From the NCBI GenBank assembly GCA_003509545.1, contig DOLC01000014.1:1-14251 (forward strand): 14,251 nt of DNA, written 5' to 3'. Source of the stretch: Peptococcaceae bacterium (GTDB taxonomy: Bacteria; Bacillota; DSM-521; Neomoorellales; Neomoorellaceae). Positions 1-6,264 of this stretch are shown piece by piece (position 1 is the stretch's first letter; every line of letters begins with the position of its first letter). The position numbers and the translations under genes are program-made. Under the pieces are notes generated by a model. The model did not search any database, had not been told where the DNA came from, and saw only the letters and a program-made list of their open reading frames with translations.

Positions 1-177
1 CTCTATCTGACGCTGTAGTACTAGGGATATGCATTGCATTGGGTCCGGTCACCTGCCGTAAGAGCTTCTTAAACCCATCTTAGTCCCTCAAGCCTCGGAA
101 GTCCAGTTCTTTCGGCGTTCCGGGGGAAAAGGGGAAAAGGGGAGATTAACAGCCTCTAGGAGGGATAAAGAGGGGTC
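1..177. other. Unassigned stretch at window edge, upstream of yqeY
   Basis: No gene is recognised here. On the plus strand one frame is open from the left edge to a TAG at 81-83. It is hydrophobic at first and could be the last 26 codons of an upstream gene, but it is too short to identify. An imperfect hairpin follows: bases 93-100 pair with 118-125 (8 bp including one G-U) around a 17-nt loop, with no T-run on either side, so it is not a convincing terminator. Positions 122-145 are an all-purine tract made of alternating G4/G5 and A4 blocks. No rpsU gene, the usual neighbour of yqeY, is present. Confidence 0.3.
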
Positions 178-240
178 GTGGAGAAAAGAGATTATGCCCC
201 GGCACGGCCGGGCCACCAACTTCTAAAGGAGGCAAGAACC

Positions 241-693
241 ATGAAGGAACGCCTTACCCGTGATATGAAGGAGGCCCTTAAGAGTCACGATAAAGTCAGA
301 CTCCAGACCATCCGCATGGTCCTGGCCGGGATAAAGAATGCGGAAATCGATAAGCAGCGTCTCCTTAACGATGACGAGGTGATGGGTTTAATCCGGCGGG
401 AGATAAAACTCCGCCAGGAGGCCCTGGAGCAGTTTCGGCAAGGGGGGCGCGAAGATCTGGTCCGACAGGCCCAGGCGGAGATAGAAGTGCTCCAAAAATA
501 CCTGCCCGAGCAGTTGAGCGAGGAAGAACTCTTGAGTATCATCAAGGAAACCATCCGCGAAGTGGGGGCCGGCTCCACCGGGGACGTAGGTAAAGTCATG
601 GCCGCCCTCATGCCCAAAATCAGAGGGCGGGCGGACGGTAGGAGGGCCAACCAACTGGTGGTGGAATACCTCCGCCAAGAGGAGGCCAGGTGA
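241..693 (+). CDS. yqeY: GatB/YqeY domain protein (YqeY family)
   Basis: A 150-residue protein of the YqeY family. This family is related to the C-terminal tRNA-binding tail domain of the amidotransferase subunit GatB, but its own function is not well established. The helical N-terminal half contains a characteristic Arg-rich segment (VRLQTIRMVLAGIKNAEIDK, about 19-38). A segment YLPEQLSEEEL lies at about 87-97, followed by the GatB/YqeY tail with DVGKVMAALMPKIRGRADG at about 115-133. Length matches the family. I chose ATG 241 because AAAGGAGG lies just upstream at the right distance and family members begin at this point. A GTG at 178, in frame behind AGGAGGG (159-165), would add 21 residues. 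The gene converges on spoIIP with a 16-bp gap and no visible terminator. rpsU, its usual partner, is not upstream. Confidence 0.9.
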   Translation: MKERLTRDMKEALKSHDKVRLQTIRMVLAGIKNAEIDKQRLLNDDEVMGLIRREIKLRQEALEQFRQGGREDLVRQAQAEIEVLQKYLPEQLSEEELLSIIKETIREVGAGSTGDVGKVMAALMPKIRGRADGRRANQLVVEYLRQEEAR

Positions 694-709
694 GCCATGA
701 CGCCACTCT

Positions 710-1762
710 TTACGGGCTCAACGGGTTTTCCCGCTGGAGCTCCCGTAAGACCTCGGCGACCACTCGGGCCAGAAGCTGCGCTGCCTTTTCCGCCTGGTCC
801 AGGGTATTATTGCTGCTCCCTATCTCTAACAAGAGAGCCCGCGGGTGCAGGTGCTGGTTGTAGCGGCCTTCTTGAACCCGGACGCCCCGGCTCAGGCCGG
901 GGTACAGCTCATCCATCTTGGCGGCCAGGCGGCGGGCAAAGGCCTCGTTTTGGCGCCAATGGGGGTGTTCCAGCCGGGCATCGCTCCCCACCACGATTAA
1001 GATCTGGGCTACCTTTTGATCGTTGATGTAGGCCACCGGCGGCTCCTTTAGGCCCGCATCCCGGTGAATGTCAAGGACGATCTGAATGGAGGGATATTCG
1101 GCCAGAAGACGGCGGACGGTCTTTTCCGAGTTGGCATAGGCCTGGGAAAAGTCGGGGTAATCGTGGATGGTGTCCGAACGGACCACCGGTACCCCGTAAT
1201 CCTCGGCCAGGGCCTGGGCCAGGGCGGCGGCCACAAGGCTTATACTGGCGTTTTTCCCCGGAAACCTGTCGGCCCCGTCGCTGGGGGCATATCCTTCGGC
1301 ATTGTGGGTGTTATATATGGCTACCACGGGATGCCGGCCGCCCTGTTCTACACCGGCAAGATCCGCGGGCGGGGGAGGCGGGCTCTCCTGCCCTTCGGGC
1401 AGCGGATAGTGCTCCTCCTCTGCGGTTAGAAATCGGACCAGGTCCGGGTTTAAGACCCGGACGGCAGGGAGCAGCAGACCGGGCTGGGGGGGATGGGATT
1501 CCTGGCCTGCCTCCAGTACGAGGGTGGGAAGGCCGGCTTCAAGGACACCCTGCCAGAAGGACGTGGGCAGCGAGTAGGAGTAGCCGGCCACGACCCCCGG
1601 TAAACGGTGCAAAAAGGGCTTCAGCGGGGAAGATACCCCGAACAGCAACAGGCCGGCCAGCAGCAACAGAAAAAGCCGGCCGAATAAACGAAGGCCTTTT
1701 CTGACCCTCCAATTGGTGATAAAATATACATTCAAAGGGCCGATCCCCTCCACTATCGCCAT
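710..1762 (-). CDS. spoIIP: Stage II sporulation protein P (SpoIIP), engulfment peptidoglycan hydrolase
   Basis: SpoIIP is a membrane-anchored cell-wall hydrolase (amidase and endopeptidase) that works with SpoIID and SpoIIM to thin septal peptidoglycan and drive engulfment of the forespore. The 350-residue product has a basic N-terminus, one membrane anchor at about 28-43, a Pro-rich linker at about 88-135, and the catalytic SpoIIP domain at about 145-345. Visible motifs are YNTHNAEGY (150-158), DIHRDA (231-236), YNQHLHP (301-307) and LLEIGSSNNT (311-320). H153, E156 and H233 are the likely metal ligands, by analogy with zinc amidases. The start is uncertain: ATG 1762 has AAAGGA 4 nt upstream, while an in-frame TTG at 1735 has GGAGGGG at good spacing and would remove nine residues. 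It is transcribed away from larB and into yqeY. I saw no clear sigma-E promoter in the 59-bp divergent gap. Confidence 0.93.
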   Translation of the reverse strand: MAIVEGIGPLNVYFITNWRVRKGLRLFGRLFLLLLAGLLLFGVSSPLKPFLHRLPGVVAGYSYSLPTSFWQGVLEAGLPTLVLEAGQESHPPQPGLLLPAVRVLNPDLVRFLTAEEEHYPLPEGQESPPPPPADLAGVEQGGRHPVVAIYNTHNAEGYAPSDGADRFPGKNASISLVAAALAQALAEDYGVPVVRSDTIHDYPDFSQAYANSEKTVRRLLAEYPSIQIVLDIHRDAGLKEPPVAYINDQKVAQILIVVGSDARLEHPHWRQNEAFARRLAAKMDELYPGLSRGVRVQEGRYNQHLHPRALLLEIGSSNNTLDQAEKAAQLLARVVAEVLRELQRENPLSP

Positions 1763-1821
1763 TTTATTCCTTTAGACTGCTTTTTAGACCTGGGGGAAGG
1801 TTCCCTTTAAGGAGTGAGGCG

Positions 1822-2580
1822 ATGACAGAAGGCCAATTAAGGGAACTCCTGGCGGGGCTGCAAGAAGGCCGGGTTACTCTAGAGGAAGCCGTGGAGAAGA
1901 TTAGAAGTCTACCTTACGAAGATCTGGGTTTTGCCAAGGTCGACCATCATCGTGCCCTGCGCAACGGCTTCCCGGAAGTTATCTTCGGCCAGGGCAAAAC
2001 CCTGGAACAAATCGTAGCCATTGCCTGCCGCCTGGCCGGGGCCGGTGCTACGGTGTTGGTGACCCGGACGGAAGAAAAGGTATATACGGCGGTAGCCGAA
2101 AAACTGCCCAAAGCCCAGTTCAATGCAGTGGCCCGCACTATCGTCATCCCGGCCGGGGAAATACCTCCTACGGGCGGGCGCGTGGCCGTCTTGAGCGCCG
2201 GAACCGCCGATTTGCCGGTAGCCGAGGAGGCGGCGGTCACGGCCGAGGTTATGGGCAACGAGGTGGACCGCATATACGATGTGGGGGTAGCCGGAATTCA
2301 CCGCCTCTTTCACCAGATGGATAGGGTAGAGGGGGCCGATGTGGTGATTGTGGTGGCCGGAATGGAGGGAGCCCTGGCCAGCGTGGTGGCCGGTATGATA
2401 GCCCGACCTGTTATTGCCGTGCCAACGAGCGTGGGGTACGGAGCGAGTTTCGGCGGCCTGGCGGCCCTCCTGGCCATGCTTAACAGTTGTGCCACTGGAG
2501 TGGGGGTGGTCAATATCGACAACGGTTTTGGCGCTGCCGCCCTGGCTACGGCTATTACCAGATTGAAGCTAAAAAGGTAA
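1822..2580 (+). CDS. larB: LarB, pyridinium-3,5-biscarboxylic acid mononucleotide synthase
   Basis: LarB carboxylates and hydrolyses nicotinic acid adenine dinucleotide, the first step in making the nickel-pincer nucleotide cofactor used by lactate racemase and related LarA enzymes. The 252-residue protein has a helical N-terminal region and an AIR-carboxylase (PurE-like) domain at about 115-245. Diagnostic segments are SAGTADLPVAEEAA (125-138), AGMEGALASVVAG (179-191), VPTSVGYG (200-207) and LNSCATGVGVVNIDNGFGAA (220-239). C223 corresponds to the cysteine known to form the covalent substrate adduct in characterised LarB. The start ATG follows TAAGGAG at suitable distance. larC and larE, the other pathway genes, are absent here, as is any larA-like gene. 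The next gene appears to have its own promoter inside the 3' end of larB. Family assignment is firm; the physiological role in this organism is inferred. Confidence 0.92.
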   Translation: MTEGQLRELLAGLQEGRVTLEEAVEKIRSLPYEDLGFAKVDHHRALRNGFPEVIFGQGKTLEQIVAIACRLAGAGATVLVTRTEEKVYTAVAEKLPKAQFNAVARTIVIPAGEIPPTGGRVAVLSAGTADLPVAEEAAVTAEVMGNEVDRIYDVGVAGIHRLFHQMDRVEGADVVIVVAGMEGALASVVAGMIARPVIAVPTSVGYGASFGGLAALLAMLNSCATGVGVVNIDNGFGAAALATAITRLKLKR

Positions 2581-2592
2581 GGATGGTATAAT
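2563..2592 (+). promoter_or_regulatory. Sigma-A-like promoter for the holin-family membrane protein gene
   Basis: TTGAAG (2563-2568), 18 nt, then a perfect TATAAT (2587-2592). The -35 matches consensus at four of six positions and the -10 at all six. It overlaps the last codons of larB and lies 51 nt before the start of the small membrane protein gene. Inferred from sequence only. Confidence 0.6.
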
Positions 2593-2630
2593 TCGCCTCC
2601 CTTCTGGGCAAAGCTATAGTAAAACGCCCG

Positions 2631-2642
2631 AGGAGGTGATCC
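2631..2642 (+). promoter_or_regulatory. Near-complete Shine-Dalgarno sequence
   Basis: AGGAGGTGATCC is complementary to twelve consecutive bases of the usual 16S rRNA 3' end. The AGGAGG core ends 7 nt before ATG 2644. This is far longer than the 4-7 nt matches of the other genes in the window and predicts strong initiation. Confidence 0.85.
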
Positions 2643-2643
2643 T

Positions 2644-2982
2644 ATGAACAACTGGTTAGGCGTGGTCATTCGTTTTATTGTCTCTGCCCTGGTGCTGATG
2701 CTGGTGGGTTACCTGTTGCCTGGTATCCAGGTGGCCGGGTTCACTGGCGCGCTGGTGGCGGCAGTGGTGATCGCCGCCCTGGGTTGGGTGGCGGAAACCC
2801 TGTTGGGCAAGAGGATATCCCCCCGGAGTCGTGGCATTGTAGGTTTCATTGTGGCCGCTGTGGTTATTTACCTGGCCCAGTTCCTGGTGCCTACCATGCT
2901 ACGGGTTAATGCCCTGGGTGCCCTCCTGGCAGCCCTGGTGATAGGTGTTATCGATGCCTTTGTGCCGACGGAGCTGCGCTAA
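2644..2982 (+). CDS. Phage holin family 4 (YvlD-like) small integral membrane protein
   Basis: A 112-residue, very hydrophobic protein with four predicted membrane helices at about 5-27, 30-51, 63-85 and 88-106. A short charged loop (GKRISPRSRG, about 55-64) separates helices 2 and 3. The pattern and length fit the chromosomal YvlD / 'phage holin family 4, superfamily IV' group. These are common in Firmicutes and Actinobacteria and are not usually part of prophages; their function is unknown. No endolysin or phage gene is nearby, so a lytic role should not be assumed. It has its own TATAAT promoter, an exceptionally long Shine-Dalgarno and a strong terminator straight after the stop, so it is probably a single-gene transcript with optional read-through from larB. 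Confidence 0.8.
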   Translation: MNNWLGVVIRFIVSALVLMLVGYLLPGIQVAGFTGALVAAVVIAALGWVAETLLGKRISPRSRGIVGFIVAAVVIYLAQFLVPTMLRVNALGALLAALVIGVIDAFVPTELR

Positions 2983-2994
2983 GGGCTCCGGGTA

Positions 2995-3027
2995 AGCGGG
3001 CCGGGCTTTAAGCCCGGCCCGCTTTTT
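2995..3027 (+). terminator. Strong Rho-independent terminator
   Basis: Bases 2995-3007 pair perfectly with 3011-3023 (13 bp, nearly all G-C) around a 3-nt loop. A run of five T residues (3023-3027) follows directly. The hairpin starts 12 nt after the stop of the holin-family gene, so it should end that transcript and insulate lepA from upstream read-through. Confidence 0.93.
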
Positions 3028-3035
3028 GCTATAAT
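3007..3035 (+). promoter_or_regulatory. Probable lepA-hemW promoter embedded in the terminator
   Basis: A perfect TATAAT (3030-3035) lies 3 nt after the terminator T-run. The best -35 at 17 nt spacing is TTTAAG (3007-3012), only three of six matches, inside the terminator loop and stem. If used, transcription would begin about 3041-3043, inside the start of the first repeat copy. The -10 is clear; the -35 is weak. Confidence 0.5.
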
Positions 3036-3036
3036 G

Positions 3037-3096
3037 GGGTAGACATCCATGCCGCCTGGCGACCCTTGCAGAAGGATGGAGACAACGGGCCGGCAT
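3037..3096 (+). repeat. GGGTAG/CATGCCG/GAAGGATG repeat, copy A (lepA leader)
   Basis: GGGTAG (3037-3042), 5 nt, CATGCCG (3048-3054), 16 nt, GAAGGATG (3071-3078), ending in GGCCGGCAT (3088-3096). It aligns without gaps to copy C and, over its first 42 nt, to copy B. CATGCCG (3048-3054) can pair with CGGCATG (3091-3097). The same 3' arm can instead form a 9-bp hairpin with 3110-3118. An ORF of 27 codons opens at ATG 3049. I cannot assign it to a known RNA family. The repeat is seen directly; any function is inference. Confidence 0.75.
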
Positions 3097-3138
3097 GCAA
3101 ACAAGAATAATGCCGGCCTCGAGAGAAGTTAATTTTCG

Positions 3139-3180
3139 GGGTAGCCTCTCATGCCGTAAGTAACGGCACCACGAAGGATG
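3139..3180 (+). repeat. GGGTAG/CATGCCG/GAAGGATG repeat, copy B (lepA leader)
   Basis: GGGTAG (3139-3144), 5 nt, CATGCCG (3150-3156), 16 nt, GAAGGATG (3173-3180), followed by AAAA as in copy C. TGCCGT (3152-3157) pairs with ACGGCA (3163-3168) around a 5-nt loop, placing GAAGGATG just after the hairpin. CCTCTC (3145-3150) can pair with GAGAGG (3194-3199), close to the lepA ribosome binding site. It lacks the GGCCGGCAT end of copies A and C. The ORF seen in the other copies is closed here by TAA at its third codon. Confidence 0.65.
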
Positions 3181-3229
3181 AAAATGGGTAGAGGAGAGGA
3201 GATTTTCGAAGGAGGAGGTGCCGGTAGTA

Positions 3230-5029
3230 TTGACCAGACAAGACCGTATCCGCAATTTCTGTATCATCGCCCACGTCGACCACGGAAAATCGACCCTGGC
3301 CGATCGTTTGTTGGAATATACCGGTGCCTTGAGTCCCAGACAGATGGTGGAGCAGGTGCTGGATACCCTGGAACTGGAGCGCGAAAGGGGTATCACTATT
3401 AAACTCCAGGCCGTCCGCCTCACCTACCGGGCGCGGGACGGCGGAGAATATATCTTAAACCTCATCGATACTCCGGGGCATGTGGATTTTACCTACGAGG
3501 TGTCGCGGAGTCTGGCCGCCTGCGAGGGGGCGCTCCTGGTGGTGGACGCCACCCAAGGTGTGGAGGCCCAAACCTTGGCCAATCTCTACCTGGCCCTGGA
3601 GCATAACCTGGAGATCATTCCCGTCATCAACAAGATCGATCTGCCCAATGCCGAACCTGACCGCGTGCGCCGGGAGCTGGAAGAAGTGACAGGACTAGAC
3701 GGCAGTAGCGCCATTCTGGCTTCCGCCAAGACGGGCCAGGGTACCGAGGAAATACTGGAGGCCATTGTCCTGCGCATCCCGCCCCCTAAAGGGAACAGGG
3801 AAAAGCCGTTACAGGCCCTGATATTCGATTCCCATTTCGACTCTTACCGGGGAGCCATTCCCTACGTGCGGGTGGTCCACGGGCGGCTCAGCAAAGGGAT
3901 GGTCATCCGTATGATGTCCACGGGGAAAGAATTCGAGGTGGACGAGGTGGGGGTTTTCACCCCCGCTCCGGTACCGGTTCAGGCTCTGGAGGCCGGCGAG
4001 GTGGGCTATTTGGCCGCCGGGATTAAAAATGTGCGGGATACTCGAGTAGGAGACACGGTGACCGGAGCGGAAAGGCCGGCCGAGGCACCCTTGCCGGGGT
4101 ACCGGCGGGTTACCCCCATGGTTTACTGCGGCCTTTACCCCGTGGATTCGGACCAATACGATAATCTGCGGGATGCCCTGGAAAAGCTGCAGCTCAACGA
4201 TGCGGCCCTGGTCTTCGAGCCGGAAACCTCGGCGGCCTTAGGCTTCGGTTTCCGGTGCGGTTTCCTGGGGCTCTTGCACATGGAAATCGTCCAGGAGCGC
4301 CTGGAAAGGGAATACGACCTGGAGCTCATAACGACAGCGCCTAGCGTGGTCTACCGGGTTATTAAAACCGGCGGCGAAACTGTTATGGTGGATAACCCTA
4401 CCCTTCTGCCTCCGCCGGGAAGTATTGAGGCTATGGAGGAGCCCTACGTTAAGGCAACCCTCCTCCTTCCTTCCGATTATATCGGCCCGGTCATGGAGCT
4501 TTGCCAGGAGAGGCGGGGTACCTTTGTGGGCATGGAGTATCTCTCGGAAAAGAGGGTCATGCTCACCTATGAATTACCCCTGGCGGAAATTATTTACGAT
4601 TTCTTCGATCAGTTGAAGTCCAGGACGCGGGGTTATGCCTCCCTGGATTACGAATTCCTGGGCTACCGGGTGTCGGACCTGGTAAAGCTGGACATCCTTA
4701 TCAATAACGAAGTAGTAGATGCCCTGTCCGTTATCGTCCACCGGGATAAGGCCTACCAGCGGGGACGGGCCCTGGTAGAGCGGTTGAAAGAGCTCATCCC
4801 CCGGCAGCTTTTCGACGTGCCCGTGCAGGCGGCCATCGGTAGCCGGGTTATAGCTCGGGAAACGATACGGGCCCTACGGAAGAACGTCCTGGCCAAGTGT
4901 TATGGCGGCGACGTTACCCGCAAACGCAAGTTGTTGGAGAAGCAAAAGGAAGGCAAGAAGAGGATGAAACAGGTAGGCAGGGTAGAGATACCCCAGGAAG
5001 CTTTTATGGCCGTATTGAGGGTGGATTAG
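3230..5029 (+). CDS. lepA: Elongation factor 4 (LepA), translational GTPase
   Basis: LepA/EF4 is a ribosome-bound GTPase related to EF-G, linked to ribosome biogenesis and to translation under stress. The 599-residue product has the GTPase motifs AHVDHGKST (14-22), RGITIK (53-58), DTPGH (80-84), NKID (134-137) and SAK (165-167). EF-G-like domains II, III and V follow, then the LepA-specific C-terminal domain with its basic tail (QKEGKKRMKQVGRVEIPQEA). I place the start at TTG 3230 because AGGAGGTG (3213-3220) sits 9 nt before it. The GTG at 3218 lies inside that Shine-Dalgarno and cannot use it. Family members also begin close to RIRNFCIIAH. The stop TAG abuts the hemW ATG, so the two genes are probably cotranscribed and coupled. 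The leader carries two copies of the GAAGGATG repeat. Confidence 0.96.
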   Translation: MTRQDRIRNFCIIAHVDHGKSTLADRLLEYTGALSPRQMVEQVLDTLELERERGITIKLQAVRLTYRARDGGEYILNLIDTPGHVDFTYEVSRSLAACEGALLVVDATQGVEAQTLANLYLALEHNLEIIPVINKIDLPNAEPDRVRRELEEVTGLDGSSAILASAKTGQGTEEILEAIVLRIPPPKGNREKPLQALIFDSHFDSYRGAIPYVRVVHGRLSKGMVIRMMSTGKEFEVDEVGVFTPAPVPVQALEAGEVGYLAAGIKNVRDTRVGDTVTGAERPAEAPLPGYRRVTPMVYCGLYPVDSDQYDNLRDALEKLQLNDAALVFEPETSAALGFGFRCGFLGLLHMEIVQERLEREYDLELITTAPSVVYRVIKTGGETVMVDNPTLLPPPGSIEAMEEPYVKATLLLPSDYIGPVMELCQERRGTFVGMEYLSEKRVMLTYELPLAEIIYDFFDQLKSRTRGYASLDYEFLGYRVSDLVKLDILINNEVVDALSVIVHRDKAYQRGRALVERLKELIPRQLFDVPVQAAIGSRVIARETIRALRKNVLAKCYGGDVTRKRKLLEKQKEGKKRMKQVGRVEIPQEAFMAVLRVD

Positions 5030-6157
5030 ATGAATCTCTACATCCACCTTCCTTTTTGCCTGCGCAAATGCAATTATTGCGACTTTATCTCCTTCCCCGC
5101 CGTACCTCCTCCGGTCACCGCCCGTTACCTTAAGGCCTTAGGCCGGGAGATGGAGATGGCGGCGTACGCCTTGCGGCCCGGGAAGGCTGCTACGGTGTAT
5201 TTCGGGGGCGGTACGCCCACCTACCTGGCGGCCAGCGATCTGGTCGGGCTGGTGGCCCGGGTGAAGGATGTCTTTGGCCTCCAGGGAGGAGCCGAGATCA
5301 CCGTGGAGGCTAATCCCGGCACCCTCACCCTGGAAAAGCTAAGAAACCTGAGGGAGGTCGGGGTCAATCGCCTGTCCCTGGGGGCTCAAGCCTTCAAAGA
5401 AGGATTGCTGCGAGCCATGGGGAGGGCCCACGGGGTGGGAGACATCTACGAGGCCTTCACCTGGGCCCGCCGGGCGGGCTTTGCCAACATCAATCTGGAT
5501 TTGATCTACGGCCTGCCCGGACAGAGCTCGGAGGACTGGGAGGATACCTTAGACCGCGCTCTGGAACTGGAACCCGAGCACCTATCGGTCTACGGTCTGG
5601 AACTGGCGCCGGATACGCCCTGGGGCCGCTCTTACTCCCAGGGCCGCCTCGCCCTGCCTGACGAACAAGAGGTCGTAGACATGTACTGGAGGGCGAGGGA
5701 GAAGATTCGGGGGGTCGGTTACGAGCACTACGAGATATCCAATTTCGCTCGACCGGGTTTTCAATGCCGTCACAATCTCACCTACTGGGAAAACCGGCCC
5801 TACCTCGGCTTAGGGGCGGGGGCAGCCTCCCACTGGGGGAACCGGCGGTGGCAGAATTTGAGCTACCTGGAATCTTACTGCGGTGCAGTAGAGGAAGGCC
5901 ATCTGCCCGCTGCCGAAGTAGAGATATTGACCCCTGAGCGACAGCGAGGGGACACCCTTTTTCTCGGCCTGCGGCTCCTGCGGGGCGTAAGCCTTAAGGA
6001 ATATGCCGAACGGTTCGGGGAGGATTTACTGGAAGGGTATGGCCGGGAACTGGAACGCCCTTTTGATCTAGGCCTCATCACGGTCGAAAGGGGGTTTTTG
6101 CGCCTTACGGATAAGGGCCTACCCTTGGCCAATGAAGTGTTCGCAGCCTTCGTCTAG
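5030..6157 (+). CDS. hemW: HemW, radical SAM heme chaperone (formerly annotated as oxygen-independent coproporphyrinogen III oxidase-like)
   Basis: HemW binds heme and is thought to hand it to membrane cytochromes. It carries a 4Fe-4S radical SAM centre but is not the HemN decarboxylase with which it is often confused. The 375-residue protein has C10-x3-C14-x2-C17 for the cluster, GGGTPT (59-64) and VEANP (92-96) of the radical SAM core, the long NLDLIYGLPGQ region (about 154-164), and HNLTYWEN (248-255) with the HemW C-terminal domain after it. The N-terminus begins immediately before the cluster motif (IHLPFC), as in HemW rather than in longer HemN proteins. The start ATG directly follows the lepA stop, with GAGGGTGG about 5 nt upstream. 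No clear terminator separates it from the hrcA promoter. Confidence 0.93.
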   Translation: MNLYIHLPFCLRKCNYCDFISFPAVPPPVTARYLKALGREMEMAAYALRPGKAATVYFGGGTPTYLAASDLVGLVARVKDVFGLQGGAEITVEANPGTLTLEKLRNLREVGVNRLSLGAQAFKEGLLRAMGRAHGVGDIYEAFTWARRAGFANINLDLIYGLPGQSSEDWEDTLDRALELEPEHLSVYGLELAPDTPWGRSYSQGRLALPDEQEVVDMYWRAREKIRGVGYEHYEISNFARPGFQCRHNLTYWENRPYLGLGAGAASHWGNRRWQNLSYLESYCGAVEEGHLPAAEVEILTPERQRGDTLFLGLRLLRGVSLKEYAERFGEDLLEGYGRELERPFDLGLITVERGFLRLTDKGLPLANEVFAAFV

Positions 6158-6174
6158 CAGGCCGGACAATCGGC

Positions 6175-6204
6175 TTGACAAACCTGCGGGGCCGGTGTTA
6201 TTGT
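6175..6204 (+). promoter_or_regulatory. Sigma-A promoter of the hrcA-dnaK operon
   Basis: TTGACA (6175-6180, perfect -35), 18 nt, TATTGT (6199-6204, -10 with four of six matches). The predicted start site, about 6210-6212, lies 8-10 nt before the CIRCE operator, so a repressor bound there would block initiation or escape. Confidence 0.8.
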
Positions 6205-6218
6205 GTAAATGAAAGTTT

Positions 6219-6245
6219 TTAGCACTCGGCTTATTAGAGTGCTAA
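6219..6245 (+). promoter_or_regulatory. CIRCE operator (HrcA binding site)
   Basis: TTAGCACTC (6219-6227), nine bases, GAGTGCTAA (6237-6245). This is a perfect 9-9-9 inverted repeat identical to the classical CIRCE consensus. It lies between the promoter and hrcA, so HrcA represses its own operon until heat stress. No second CIRCE was found before grpE or dnaK. Confidence 0.97.
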
Positions 6246-6264
6246 TAAAAGAAGGTGAGCAAAA

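Noticed and set aside
122..175. G-rich purine tract as a G-quadruplex
   Set aside because: Only three G4 runs are close together and the fourth is about 29 nt away. I keep it only as a composition note.
2644..2982. Prophage holin indicating a phage remnant
   Set aside because: The protein belongs to a chromosomal YvlD-like family and no lysin, integrase or structural phage gene is nearby.
5258..5272. GAAGGATG inside hemW as a fourth repeat copy
   Set aside because: The GAAGGATG octamer occurs within coding sequence without CATGCCG or GGGTAG at the required distances.
6161..6174. Terminator between hemW and hrcA
   Set aside because: GCCG/CGGC gives only 4 bp and the following bases are the -35 box rather than a T-run.
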